Source of the DNA: a virus
IMG/VR virus record: IMGVR_UViG_3300036820_000011
Coordinates: 18,853-82,852 of that record
DNA length: 64,000 nt
Reading direction: 5' to 3' (one strand)
This document shows positions 24,332-33,079 of the stretch, in pieces. Numbering within the stretch: position 1 is the first letter of the stretch; the number at the start of each line of letters is the position of its first letter. The translations under genes and the position numbers were made by a program. Under the pieces are notes generated by a model. It was not told the DNA's origin. It did not search any database and was given only the letters and a program-made list of their open reading frames with translations.

Positions 24332-27300
24332 TTACCTCTTCACCTTCCGGACCAGCATCGCCATCACACGCTGCATGGCCTGCTGGTCGAGGTCTTCCTC
24401 GGACAGTTCCACGGTACGCGGCGGCGGGGAGCCCGCAGCCACGAGCGACTGCAGGACGCCGCTGGCCACCCGGACGCGGGGGGACGGCGCGGCGAACCCG
24501 CCGACGTTGACACCCAGCAGACCGACCAGCCGGAGCTTGCCGCCGATGCGCCGCCAGTCGCCGGAGACGCGGCCGGACGCCCGGAGCGCCGCGACCTTCG
24601 CCGGGTCGGCGTCGGGCCGGATCGCGCCCGCCACCCAGATGCCGACGCTGTCGTTGCCGCAGGTGACGTCGGCGACCACGGCCCCGGTGTGGTCGTAGTG
24701 GTCCACCGCTGCCTGCGCCCCGGCGTTCGGGGAGGCGTGGCCGGTGGCGATGGTGATCTGCCCGACGGCCACGGTGGTGTCGTCGTCGCACAGGATCTCG
24801 CCGGTCAGGTAGTAGGCGTGCTGGTCCTCGACCGGCATCGTCACGCACTGGTTGGCGTAGCCGATGTGGCAGCTGCCCTTCGCGGCGGCGTGCCCGTACA
24901 CCCGGCCGTCGGCGGTCACCGTGATGTCCGTCCACAGGTTCAGGCCCGGGTTCTCGAACCACTCCGCAGGGGGCGCGTAGTCCATGACCGGCGCGGCGTA
25001 GGCCACCAGCGCCTCGGGTTCCGGCTGGGCGGCTTCCCACTCGGCCGGGTCCATCGCGCCTCCGGCGACGACCGATCCGGTGTCGGGGTCGGTCAGCTGG
25101 ATATAGGCTTCGGCGAACGCCGGGATGTCGCACAGTGTGGCGGCGGAGATCCGGCCACCGTGGTAGATCACCTTGTCCGGTGGGGCGAACAGCGCCAGGA
25201 ACGGGTCGGCGTCGGGGTCCTCACCGTCGACCTGCGGATAGATCATCTCGACGTCGGCGTCCTTGATCGAGTCGGCATCGATCGACACGCCCCGCAGCAT
25301 CTGGTTCTGGACCTTGCTGTAGGCGGTCTGGCCGTCCGGGGTGGACAGGTCGAAGACACCGGATGCCTTGATCAGTCCGCCGTCCCGGTTGATCGAGTCG
25401 ATCCGGCCGACGTTGACGGCTTCGGTCCTGGGCTCGCCGCCGTGGCTGTCCACCCGGTTCCAGCGCAGCGGGATCGGCAGGTCCCGCCAGGTCAGGGCAT
25501 CTGGTGCGAATTCCCGGCCGTCGCCGGAGGTCTTGCCCTCGGGAGCCAGTACGCCTTCCCACGGCGCGGTCTGGCCGCCTTCGGGCATCGCGACCGGGGC
25601 AGGCGCTGCGGGCTCGGGGACGAACAGGTGGCTGTGGCCGGTCGCCGAGAGGTTGTCCGGCACGGGCTCCCCGATGGCGTGGTAGTGCGCGACCAGGTGG
25701 GACTTCGCTGCAGCGACCGCCGCCGGGCTGTGGCCCTTGAGCCCGCTGAACCGGCCCGCCGCTGCTCCGAGCCCGGCCCGGCTCAGTTCGCCGTCCGGTT
25801 CGTGGTGCGGCAGGAAGCACGCCGTCTTCGGCGGCTCATCCCCGGGGTCGCAGGCCGCCGACGCGGTCTTGTACTGCTGGTCGGAGAACCGGGAAGCCGC
25901 GCCGTCCCAGGGCGCGTCGCTGACCGACGGCCCGGAGGCGAAGTGCGCCGCGTCGTCCGGGCAGTCCGCGCACGGCGCGCCGTTGATCTCGCTCATCTCG
26001 CTGCCCGGGGCGGTGCTGCCGTTCGGCTTGTTGGCCTTGAGCCGCTTGTCCTTGGCGGTGCCCGTGCTGGGCTTGCCGCCGAGTTCCTCTTCGGTGACGG
26101 TGGTCACAGTCGTTTCCTCCTCGGCGGATGCCAGCATCCCCTGGTCCCACACAGCGTAGATGGTGCCCCGGCAGTTGCCGCCGCCCAGGCAGTCGATGTA
26201 GCCGCCGCCAGGATAGGCGCTCTCCGCGTCGTCCAGGCTGGAGAACGCCTTGCCGTCGATCGCGGTGCAGTTGGAACAGGTGCGGTCGTCCATCAGTTCG
26301 GTGGCGTAGTACGTAGCCGCCGGAGCCGCTTCCAGCACCGCGATGCGCCCGGCGTTCTGGGCAGACGACATGGCGTTGCCGAGCCACTGCTTCTCGAATG
26401 CGTCGGTCAGGCTCTGCAGGAACTGCTCGATCTCGGAGGCGAGCCGGATGCCGGAGAACGTCCCGAGCAGGGACATGGCCCGCTGCACCGCCGACTGGAC
26501 CAGCCGGGTGCCCAGCGTGCGCGAGGTGAGCTGGGAGACGCTGCGCAGCAGGTCGAGTCCCTTGAGGGAGGCGGTCAGGCTCCAGTCGCCGACGGTGACG
26601 CCCTGCTGCTCGGCCTCCCGCTGCTGGGCCTTCCCGGCTGCCTGGGCCACGATGGTCATGCGCTGGTAGAGCACCTCGGCCGCCGCGCTGGTGTCGACGC
26701 TCAGGCTGCCCAGGTCGTCCGCGCCGCCGAGGGAGATCTGGTTGTAGATCTGGTTCCGCCAGTCGGCGGTGATCCCCTTCCAGTCGTGCAGCGCCCCGCT
26801 GACAGCCGTGTCCCAGGACCGCTGGTGCTGCGCGAAGTCGACTTTCGCCGCCTGCTCGGTAGCGTTCGGCAGCCTCCGGAACTCGCCCGGGTGCTTGGGC
26901 GGCTTCACTTTCGCGGCGGCCGTGACCCCGGAGCTACCGCTCAGCGGGATGTCCGTGTCCTCGCTGCCGAAGGAGACCCGGACCCGGTCGAAGGTCACCG
27001 GACCCAGCGCCTTCTCCAGGGTCGGGGCCAGGGTCAGGTCATCGGTGTAGGCGGCACAGATATGGGCTGCCCAAGGCGTGTGCTGGTCCGGTGCGTTGAC
27101 GTCGTCCGGATCACTGCCGAGTACAGCATCCAGGACGGCGTCCACAGTGCCGTGGATGTGCTCCAGATCCGGGCAGTCCACCGCCGGGTCGTCGCCGATG
27201 TTCCAGATCCAGGACGGAGAAGACCCGGTGCCGTTCCAGTGCCCGATCCCGAAGATGTTCGCCTGGACCGGAGCGAGCCCGCCCAGCATGTCCGTGGCGG

Positions 27301-27553
27301 CAGCGATGATCCCCGCTCGCAGGTCGGCGGAGTAGATCGATGCGTTCGGGCCCAGGTAGTAGAGCGTGCAGTGCAGTTCGGCTGCCGCCTCGCCTCCCTT
27401 GACCGCCAGCCGCTTGGCATCGGCAGGCGTTGGCATCAGCGCGATCATGCAGCCGGTGTGGGCGACGGCACTGGCGTCACCGTTCGCCAGCGCGGTCCGG
27501 CGGCCGTGGGCGGACTGCACGTGGTGGCCGCGCTGGTGGAAGTCCTCAGGCAT
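24332..27553 (-). CDS. 2H-phosphoesterase / MuF / capsid protease fusion
   Basis: One 1073-residue polypeptide. Residues about 32-180 resemble a 2H phosphoesterase (AELHCTLYYLG; HTPWAAHICAAY). Residues about 230-470 are MuF-like, ending in MDDRTCSNCTAIDGKAF and GGNCRGTIY. Residues about 660-780 match actinophage capsid maturation proteases (GVLAPEGKTSGDGREFAP, LRGVSIDADSI). The tail is hydrophilic. It should be a minor head protein and maturation protease. Start overlaps the portal stop by 8 bases. Confidence 0.82.
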   Translation of the reverse strand: MPEDFHQRGHHVQSAHGRRTALANGDASAVAHTGCMIALMPTPADAKRLAVKGGEAAAELHCTLYYLGPNASIYSADLRAGIIAAATDMLGGLAPVQANIFGIGHWNGTGSSPSWIWNIGDDPAVDCPDLEHIHGTVDAVLDAVLGSDPDDVNAPDQHTPWAAHICAAYTDDLTLAPTLEKALGPVTFDRVRVSFGSEDTDIPLSGSSGVTAAAKVKPPKHPGEFRRLPNATEQAAKVDFAQHQRSWDTAVSGALHDWKGITADWRNQIYNQISLGGADDLGSLSVDTSAAAEVLYQRMTIVAQAAGKAQQREAEQQGVTVGDWSLTASLKGLDLLRSVSQLTSRTLGTRLVQSAVQRAMSLLGTFSGIRLASEIEQFLQSLTDAFEKQWLGNAMSSAQNAGRIAVLEAAPAATYYATELMDDRTCSNCTAIDGKAFSSLDDAESAYPGGGYIDCLGGGNCRGTIYAVWDQGMLASAEEETTVTTVTEEELGGKPSTGTAKDKRLKANKPNGSTAPGSEMSEINGAPCADCPDDAAHFASGPSVSDAPWDGAASRFSDQQYKTASAACDPGDEPPKTACFLPHHEPDGELSRAGLGAAAGRFSGLKGHSPAAVAAAKSHLVAHYHAIGEPVPDNLSATGHSHLFVPEPAAPAPVAMPEGGQTAPWEGVLAPEGKTSGDGREFAPDALTWRDLPIPLRWNRVDSHGGEPRTEAVNVGRIDSINRDGGLIKASGVFDLSTPDGQTAYSKVQNQMLRGVSIDADSIKDADVEMIYPQVDGEDPDADPFLALFAPPDKVIYHGGRISAATLCDIPAFAEAYIQLTDPDTGSVVAGGAMDPAEWEAAQPEPEALVAYAAPVMDYAPPAEWFENPGLNLWTDITVTADGRVYGHAAAKGSCHIGYANQCVTMPVEDQHAYYLTGEILCDDDTTVAVGQITIATGHASPNAGAQAAVDHYDHTGAVVADVTCGNDSVGIWVAGAIRPDADPAKVAALRASGRVSGDWRRIGGKLRLVGLLGVNVGGFAAPSPRVRVASGVLQSLVAAGSPPPRTVELSEEDLDQQAMQRVMAMLVRKVKR

Positions 27554-29840
27554 GGCTGGTGCCGTTCACCCGGGGCACCGACGGCTGGAGCACGGTGGAG
27601 ACCATGTGCGTGGTGTCCAGGTAGGGGTTCATGCCGTCGATCCGCAGCAGTCCGAAGGCGTCCAGGTGGCAGACGTACGTGCCCGGCGCGCCGGGCCGGG
27701 CCACAGGCGCGTCGGTGACCACCGCGTGGGTGAACGGGCAGCTGTAGGCGTACTCGGTGCACACCGCCGGGTGCTTGAGGTCCCAGCGGCCGTCAGTCCG
27801 GAAGACCAGCGCGTGCTGGGTGCTGGACTGCTGGGCGCGCAGTTCGGCCGACGCCGTCTTGGACGGCGGCGTACCTCCGGACGGTGGCGGACTGCTGCCT
27901 GCCTGCGGCGGGCCGCCCGGAGGCGCGCCCGCGACCGGCGGCCCCTCGTCCACGGGCTCCGGCTGACCGGGCTCGGGAACGGGCCCGGCGATCTCGGACA
28001 CCGCACCGGGGCCCGCCGTGGCGGGCACCATCAGGTCTTCGCCGATCAGCAGGTCGAACGCTGCCGGGGTCGCCCCGTGGGTGAGCCGGATCATGGACTT
28101 CAGACCCATGTTCTTCAGATCCTCGGTCGTCGGCGCGTCGTCCTCATCGAACCCGGCCTCGCGCCGGTACGCCTTCGGGGACAACTCCATCCGGTCGAAC
28201 GCCTCCATGGCGTTCTGCGACCGGTCGGGGCGCAGGGTCAGCTCCGACATGTCGTACCAGGTCACGATGTCCGTGGCGTCCACGCCGGGCGTGGCCGTCA
28301 GTCGGGGGGTGAGGTAGCCCTTGGTCAGTGAGTCGCAGATGATCTCAGCATAGGGGGCAATATGGACTTTGAGACCACTCTCCTCAACTGCCCATGCGCT
28401 GTTCCCGGTGTAGAAGACGTGGCCGTTGTCCTCAGCCAGCCAGGTGCCGTTCCCCGTGGTGGGGCACCAGACCGTTCCGGTGTACGGCTCACTGGAAATG
28501 ACCGCTGCTGCCAGGTCTCCGTCATCCGCGTTCCACGTCAGCAGATGACGATCAGAAATGTCGTATGCATCACGGAGATCTGCGCTCGTCATCCACGTAC
28601 GCGCACCACTCCGGGTAACCACCGGCCAACGGTGCGCCTCAGTGGACAGGGATTCGTGACCCGGGGTCTTGATCCGCACCATGGTCTCGGCGGTGACATC
28701 CCAGGTGTTGATCGCCTCAAGCGGCTGCCACTCGGACAGTCCGGTGGCGTGGTTGAGCGTCAGTACTGCATCCCCGACCGCGAGATCCTTCCGGTACGCC
28801 CAGCCGGTCTGGGTCCAGATACGGACATGATCCGGCACGCACCAGTGATTCGCATCAGCAAGCCCCAGCATCACGTCCGAGGGAATGTCCAGCTTGGTGG
28901 CCAGACGCCGGATCACCTGGTCCCGCTTCTCCAGGATCTGGTCATCGATCTTGAGTGTGAAATCGATCAGCTTGATGTCGCCGATGAACTCGGCGGGCAC
29001 CCGCAGCGGGATCGGCACGACCGAGGACGCGGTGCCCGGCTTCTTGATCGCGGTGGCAGCGATCTCGATCCACTCGGACATGAACGGGTCCTCCTGGTCC
29101 GCGAACTCCTCGCGCACCGGGAACGTGATCTCGTCCGGGAGGATCAGCACTCCGGCGGAGGCCAGCCGGGACAGGTACTGGGCGGTGATGTGCCGGTTGA
29201 CCAGCTCCAGCTCCTGCATGATCGTCAGTGCGGAGCGGGCCGGGCTGTCGGCCAGGTGGTAGAACCGGGCGTGCGGCTGCCAGACCCGGATCACGGCGGA
29301 ATCGGGGGCCAGGTTGCGCCACTTGTTGCCCAGCAGCGGGTTGTACTCCTCGGTGACCTGGTACTGGCCGCCCATGGCGCGGACCTCGTCCACGGCCCGG
29401 ACCATCCAGTTCTCGGTGCCGTCCGGCTGTGTCTCGCCGATCAGGTAGCACTCGCCCGGGACGGCCAGGTGGACCGTGAGCCGACGCATGATCTCGGACT
29501 TGCCGCCGATCCCCTTGCCCAGTTTCTGGATCAGCTCAGCAGGGAGACCGGTGTCCAGCACGGTGGGCTCGTCGTTGTCCGGTGCGAGCTGCCCGGCGCG
29601 GAGCCGGACCCGGCTCATCATGTTCGCCAGCCAGGTCACGGCGTAGTTGAACTCGCCCAGGGTGTCGTAGTAGCCCCAGCACTCGTTCTGCCAGCGGTCG
29701 GTGTGCCGCAGGTACTGCGCGAGCGGTGCCTCGGCCGGAACGGCGGCGGCCGTGAGCGACCTGGCCCGGAAGGCGGCAGGTACCGCTGGTCCGGCCGGGG
29801 CGGGCAGCGTGCGGTTGAACTTGAAGTTGTACCAAGCCAC
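27546..29840 (-). CDS. Portal protein with mini-intein
   Basis: The precursor has 764 residues from GTG 29840, preceded by GGGAGG. Portal hallmarks include WQNECWGYYDTLGEFNYAV, QELELVNRHITAQYL and the motif LGLADANHW-SAWAVEES, split exactly after NHW by a 147-residue intein (residues 334-480). The C-terminal ~100 residues are Pro/Gly rich and then carry a Cys/His segment. It forms the head vertex for DNA entry and neck assembly. Confidence 0.9.
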   Translation of the reverse strand: MAWYNFKFNRTLPAPAGPAVPAAFRARSLTAAAVPAEAPLAQYLRHTDRWQNECWGYYDTLGEFNYAVTWLANMMSRVRLRAGQLAPDNDEPTVLDTGLPAELIQKLGKGIGGKSEIMRRLTVHLAVPGECYLIGETQPDGTENWMVRAVDEVRAMGGQYQVTEEYNPLLGNKWRNLAPDSAVIRVWQPHARFYHLADSPARSALTIMQELELVNRHITAQYLSRLASAGVLILPDEITFPVREEFADQEDPFMSEWIEIAATAIKKPGTASSVVPIPLRVPAEFIGDIKLIDFTLKIDDQILEKRDQVIRRLATKLDIPSDVMLGLADANHWCVPDHVRIWTQTGWAYRKDLAVGDAVLTLNHATGLSEWQPLEAINTWDVTAETMVRIKTPGHESLSTEAHRWPVVTRSGARTWMTSADLRDAYDISDRHLLTWNADDGDLAAAVISSEPYTGTVWCPTTGNGTWLAEDNGHVFYTGNSAWAVEESGLKVHIAPYAEIICDSLTKGYLTPRLTATPGVDATDIVTWYDMSELTLRPDRSQNAMEAFDRMELSPKAYRREAGFDEDDAPTTEDLKNMGLKSMIRLTHGATPAAFDLLIGEDLMVPATAGPGAVSEIAGPVPEPGQPEPVDEGPPVAGAPPGGPPQAGSSPPPSGGTPPSKTASAELRAQQSSTQHALVFRTDGRWDLKHPAVCTEYAYSCPFTHAVVTDAPVARPGAPGTYVCHLDAFGLLRIDGMNPYLDTTHMVSTVLQPSVPRVNGTSHA
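28401..28841 (-). mobile_element. Mini-intein in portal gene
   Basis: The 147-residue intein starts at Cys334 (CVPDHVRIWTQTGW) and ends VFYTGN before extein Ser481. Block B has EAHRWPV, block F has VWCPTTGNGTW and block G has YTGN, the same W/C/T pattern as the tape-measure intein. No LAGLIDADG or HNH motif, so it has lost or never had an endonuclease. The extein codons on both sides are AT-richer than usual. Confidence 0.88.
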
Positions 29841-29913
29841 GGTGTACGCCTCCCTGCCTGTCGGCTGGGAGCAGCGTACCGTCTGGCAGCCCGGCAGCAT
29901 CCCGGGAAGGCCG

Positions 29914-30189
29914 TCAGTGCGGCAGGATCAGCCCGTTCATCTCGCTGATCTTCTTACTGATCACGTCCCGCCAGTTCATCGCGTCGTCCTTGGCCAGCGG
30001 GACCGACAGCGTGGTGTTGGCCACCCGGAAGGTCAGCATCAGCCGCTGGCCCTTGGGGCTGTCCACCAGCTCGGCGTCCAGCATGGCCGGGTAGTCGCTG
30101 ATGTAGGGGTTGCTCGGGTCCATCAGGAAGTGCGGGGCCTGCGGCGGGGCGGGCACCGCCTGCGGCGGCATACCGTTCGGCGGCGTCAT
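29914..30189 (-). CDS. Hypothetical protein, 91 aa
   Basis: A Pro-rich N-terminus (PPNGMPPQAVPAPPQAPHF) is followed by a compact alpha/beta domain (GQRLMLTFRVANTTLSVPLA). It lies between the methyltransferase and the portal. The segment resembles small head-associated proteins but I do not recognise the family. Confidence 0.7.
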   Translation of the reverse strand: MTPPNGMPPQAVPAPPQAPHFLMDPSNPYISDYPAMLDAELVDSPKGQRLMLTFRVANTTLSVPLAKDDAMNWRDVISKKISEMNGLILPH

Positions 30190-30782
30190 CGGGCCAGCAC
30201 CACCTGGAACAGGCCCACCTGCTCATGGCGCTCGATCTCCCAGCCCGCTCTGCTGATCATGTTCGCGTACCCCTCCGTGTCCCACGCCCAGGCGTGCTCC
30301 GGGCAGTGGTTGCCCGGTCCCTCGTTCCAGGGGCTGGAGCAGACCAGCCGCTGCGCCCCTGCCGCTCTGGCCCAGCCGAGTGCGGTCAGCGGTTCGGCGA
30401 TGTGCTCCAGCACCTCGGTCATGACCACGATGTCCCCGAGCACCGACCGCTGGCGGTCGGCCCCGAAGACGTCGCGCTGCCAGGCCCGGACACCGCGCTC
30501 CTTCCAGCCCGCCGCGTTCGTCGGCTGGAAGTCGTACCCCCAGGCGTCCAGACCCGGCAGGCCCTGCACCAGCGACAGCAGGCCGCCGTCACCGCAGCCC
30601 AGGTCGGACAGCGTCGCCAAGTTGTCCAGCTCGGCGAACGCCTGCCGGATGAAGTCGGCGGCCCGCTCCAGCCGGGGACGGTGGCCCTCCTGCTCCAGGT
30701 GCGGAGCCCTGGGCCGGTCGGCGTGGAAGGCGGCCGTCGAGACGTACGGCACGTCCTCGGTGGTCAGTCGGTGCTCGGTCAC
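30186..30782 (-). CDS. SAM-dependent methyltransferase
   Basis: The 198-residue class I methyltransferase has motif I LSDLGCGDGGLLSLV (residues about 58-72), an acidic residue at WGYDFQ, and a motif IV-like VVMTEVLEHIAEPL typical of small-molecule or O-methyltransferases of the UbiE/BioC type. DNA methylation motifs (DPPY/NPPY) are absent. The target is unknown. Start overlaps the upstream stop. Confidence 0.8.
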   Translation of the reverse strand: MTEHRLTTEDVPYVSTAAFHADRPRAPHLEQEGHRPRLERAADFIRQAFAELDNLATLSDLGCGDGGLLSLVQGLPGLDAWGYDFQPTNAAGWKERGVRAWQRDVFGADRQRSVLGDIVVMTEVLEHIAEPLTALGWARAAGAQRLVCSSPWNEGPGNHCPEHAWAWDTEGYANMISRAGWEIERHEQVGLFQVVLAR

Positions 30783-31021
30783 GGGGCACGGTCCTCTATC
30801 GGGTCGGGCACGCCGCCGGGGCAGTCGGCGGGGCCCTTGGCGGTGTTGCGCCGGTGCGGCTGCACCCGGAATCCGGCGGTGCCGACCATGCGGCTGCCGA
30901 TCCGGCGCACCTCGTGGCAGCTCGGGCAGTAGTAGCGGGGCACGCTCTCCCAGCGCCGCCGGGCCCTGGTGTCGGACATCGACGGCGGATTGTTGGCGGT
31001 GTCCTCAAGCAGACTGGGCAC
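30779..31021 (-). CDS. Small zinc-ribbon-like protein, 80 aa
   Basis: GTG 31021 lies inside the end of the hydrolase gene with CAGGAG 7 bases upstream. A shorter start at ATG 30979 is possible. RYYCPSCHEVRRIG and a later single Cys suggest partial zinc binding, and the rest is basic. No known function. Confidence 0.6.
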   Translation of the reverse strand: MPSLLEDTANNPPSMSDTRARRRWESVPRYYCPSCHEVRRIGSRMVGTAGFRVQPHRRNTAKGPADCPGGVPDPIEDRAP

Positions 31022-31526
31022 GGGTCTGCTCCTGCTGGTCGTAGAGCTTGTGAAGATCACCAGGTGTGATCGACCCCACCCACCGGTTGTCGGTGAACAG
31101 GTGCCAGCCTCCGGCCTGGGCGGCGGCGTCGGCCAACTGGCTGCAGATCATGTGTCCCGTGCTGGCGATGTACGCCTTGAGCTGCGGATACGGGATGTGC
31201 ACCCGGTGCGCGGCGATGGCGGCGTAGTCCAGGAAGCTGTACGGCGTGCCCAGATAGGTGATCGCGGCAGCGGCCACCGCCGGGCCGAACTCCGGCGGGC
31301 AGCGCAGCCACTCGATCGTGTCCGTGGCGTACTCCCGGATGTCCGCCTTCCGTGCACCGCCCGGCTCGGCCTCGATCAGCAGGCCACTGCCGATGAAGAC
31401 GAAAGCGTGCTCGTAGTCGGCGAAGCCGTCCCCGTTGAGCCACTGCCCGAACCGGATGCCGAAGCCGACCTCTCCGCCGATCTGAGTCAGCCCGATGTCC
31501 CCGGGCTGCGGGATGTAAGGGCTCAT
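31005..31526 (-). CDS. Permuted papain-like (YiiX/C92-type) hydrolase
   Basis: Permuted NlpC/P60-type hydrolases place the His before the Cys. Here YEHAFVFIGSGLLIEAEPGG supplies the His (near residue 39) and GHMICSQLADAA the Cys (near 131). Such enzymes cleave peptide or amide bonds in cell wall or lipids. It could be a virion lysin or an assembly factor. No signal peptide. It lies between small genes of the head operon. Confidence 0.7.
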   Translation of the reverse strand: MSPYIPQPGDIGLTQIGGEVGFGIRFGQWLNGDGFADYEHAFVFIGSGLLIEAEPGGARKADIREYATDTIEWLRCPPEFGPAVAAAAITYLGTPYSFLDYAAIAAHRVHIPYPQLKAYIASTGHMICSQLADAAAQAGGWHLFTDNRWVGSITPGDLHKLYDQQEQTRAQSA

Positions 31527-31527
31527 A

Positions 31528-31797
31528 TCACAGGTCTGCCGGGTCGATCACACCGAGAACCAGGGCCAGCTTTCCGAGCAGCACGGTGGCGTCCGCTTCG
31601 GTCATCGTGCCGGATGTGGCGAACACCGGCGAGGCAAAGCCTCCCGCAGCTGCGGTGTCCGGGATGTTCCCCTGAACCACGTAGTACGTGCCGTCGTTCG
31701 GATTGGCCGCCACATACAGGCTGAGCAGGGTGCCCGTGTTGATCGGGGTACCGTTCCAATCCTTGAACCACATAGCGCTCTCCTTCGAGTCGGTCAT
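31528..31797 (-). CDS. Hypothetical protein, 89 aa
   Basis: ATG 31797 is preceded by GAGGAAG. The sequence (WFKDWNGTPINTGTLLSLYV) and its repeated Gly/Ala/Thr strands suggest a small beta protein ending in a helix (LLGKLALVLGVIDPADL). Unrecognised; probably virion-related because of the operon. Confidence 0.7.
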   Translation of the reverse strand: MTDSKESAMWFKDWNGTPINTGTLLSLYVAANPNDGTYYVVQGNIPDTAAAGGFASPVFATSGTMTEADATVLLGKLALVLGVIDPADL

Positions 31798-31849
31798 GCC
31801 ATCTTCCTCGATCCGATCGGTACGGCTCCGGCCCACACGGCGAAACCGC

Positions 31850-31981
31850 TCACGACCCGGCCCCCGTGGTCCCGGACCGGCGCGCTGCCTTGCGCAGACG
31901 GCGTGCCTGCGCCGGGGTCGGCCGGAACTCCTCCTGGCGGTTCTGCCTGTGGTAGGCGCTGACGCGCGCTGCCGTGGTCAT
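31850..31981 (-). CDS. Basic small protein, 43 aa
   Basis: ATG 31981 opens a 43-residue frame starting MTTAARVSAYHRQNRQEEFR and followed by TPAQARRLRKAARRSG. The very basic composition and position resemble short basic proteins that precede terminase genes in actinobacterial phages. No strong ribosome binding site. Function unknown. Confidence 0.5.
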   Translation of the reverse strand: MTTAARVSAYHRQNRQEEFRPTPAQARRLRKAARRSGTTGAGS

Positions 31982-32112
31982 CTTTTTCGGTACCCTGCTC
32001 ACTCTCGCTCCTTCTCTCGACATCGGCAGGGAGGCGGCTTGCGCACGTCACGGCTGTCCGTCGGCCTGTCCCCTGCACGGAGGGGCGGATATCGACGGAG
32101 GTGCCGTTCAGC

Positions 32113-32529
32113 TCACGCGCCCGTCCTCCATGACGCCAGCAGTGCCGCAGCCCCCCACACGGCGGGTCCCGCCAGCCAGGGTGCGGGCAGACTGGTGGTC
32201 AGTGCGGTGGCGGCCGTCACGGCTCCGGCGAGCCATCCGGATGTGCACCACGGACAGGTAATCAGTTCGGCGAGCCAGTGCGGTGACCAGGCCGCCCGGA
32301 CCACGAACCGGTTCTCCACCTTGTTGATGTCCCGGTGGGCGAACGGCTCCGGCGCACCCGCGTCCCTCGGCTTCGCCAGGAGCAGCCACTCCGGTTCCGT
32401 CATCGGACGCCAGCCCCCGGCCAGGTGATCGCGTAGCGCGAGCACGGGCGGGAAGTCGTCCGTGGTGACCAAGCGGGTCAGCCGGAAGACCGTGAACACC
32501 ATCAGGACCAGCAGGAGCCATGCGGGCAT
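32113..32529 (-). CDS. DUF1360-like membrane protein
   Basis: 138 residues from ATG 32529. N-terminal transmembrane segment (PAWLLLVLMVFTVFRLTRLV), then a soluble loop, then CPWCTSGWLAGAVTAA with a second membrane segment. The CPWC...GxW pattern is characteristic of DUF1360 proteins, small membrane proteins of phages and sporulating bacteria. Function unknown. Confidence 0.75.
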   Translation of the reverse strand: MPAWLLLVLMVFTVFRLTRLVTTDDFPPVLALRDHLAGGWRPMTEPEWLLLAKPRDAGAPEPFAHRDINKVENRFVVRAAWSPHWLAELITCPWCTSGWLAGAVTAATALTTSLPAPWLAGPAVWGAAALLASWRTGA

Positions 32530-32711
32530 CAGTGCTTCGGCCTCCAGCGCATGGAGCCCGGAGGGGTCTCGTTCCGCAGATGGGTGCCGTGCTCCCGGTT
32601 CCAGCGGGCCAGTTCCTGCTCGGCGATGTGCCAGTCGGAGGGCACGACCTCGGTCCAGGCATCGGGAGTGGGCCGCAGCGCCTTCCGCATCCGGTCCCAG
32701 AACCTGATCAC
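32529..32711 (-). CDS. Small hypothetical protein, 60 aa
   Basis: Short basic/aromatic protein (MIRFWDRMRKALRPTPDAW) whose stop shares a base with the next ATG and whose start overlaps the holin-like gene (ATGA). Rich in Trp and Arg. No known family. Confidence 0.65.
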   Translation of the reverse strand: MIRFWDRMRKALRPTPDAWTEVVPSDWHIAEQELARWNREHGTHLRNETPPGSMRWRPKH

Positions 32712-33049
32712 TGGCCGCTCTTGGCGGTCGGCGTGACACCGTGGCGGGTGATCAGCATCAGGACGGCGAGGACCAGCATGTTGACCGCGCCCACCGTGGC
32801 GGTGCTCACGTGCAGGTTGAACGCGGCCACCAGGTCGGCGACGGCTGTCACCAGTCCGGTGAAGGCGGCCGGGGCGATCGGCCTGGTGGCGACGGCAGCG
32901 ACCACGGCGAAGACAGCGGTGATCACTGCGGTGATCGCACCCGCCTTGTCGGTGGTGAGATGGAACGCACCCAGGGTGACCAGCAGTCCGAGTGCAGAGC
33001 TGATGACCGTGGTGAGCAGGACGGGCTCGTCGCCCAGGTTCAGCCGCAT
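32708..33049 (-). CDS. Holin-like membrane protein, 113 aa
   Basis: Three hydrophobic segments (about residues 11-30, 36-57 and 88-104) with short charged turns and a small hydrophilic C-terminus. Size and topology match class I/II holins or small phage membrane proteins. It lies next to the large terminase rather than the endolysin, so holin function is not certain. Confidence 0.6.
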   Translation of the reverse strand: MRLNLGDEPVLLTTVISSALGLLVTLGAFHLTTDKAGAITAVITAVFAVVAAVATRPIAPAAFTGLVTAVADLVAAFNLHVSTATVGAVNMLVLAVLMLITRHGVTPTAKSGQ

Positions 33050-33079
33050 GGAGTTCCTTCGATCGACGGAATGTCCCGG

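Noticed and set aside
24689-27718. 1009-codon plus-strand open frame opposite the MuF/protease gene
   Set aside because: The minus-strand product has recognisable MuF and protease segments with good starts. The antisense product is low-complexity Arg/Val/Gly.
27546-29900. Start of the portal gene at 29900
   Set aside because: The extra 20 residues (LPGCQTVRCSQPTG) lack a ribosome binding site and are poor sequence; the GTG at 29840 has GGGAGG.
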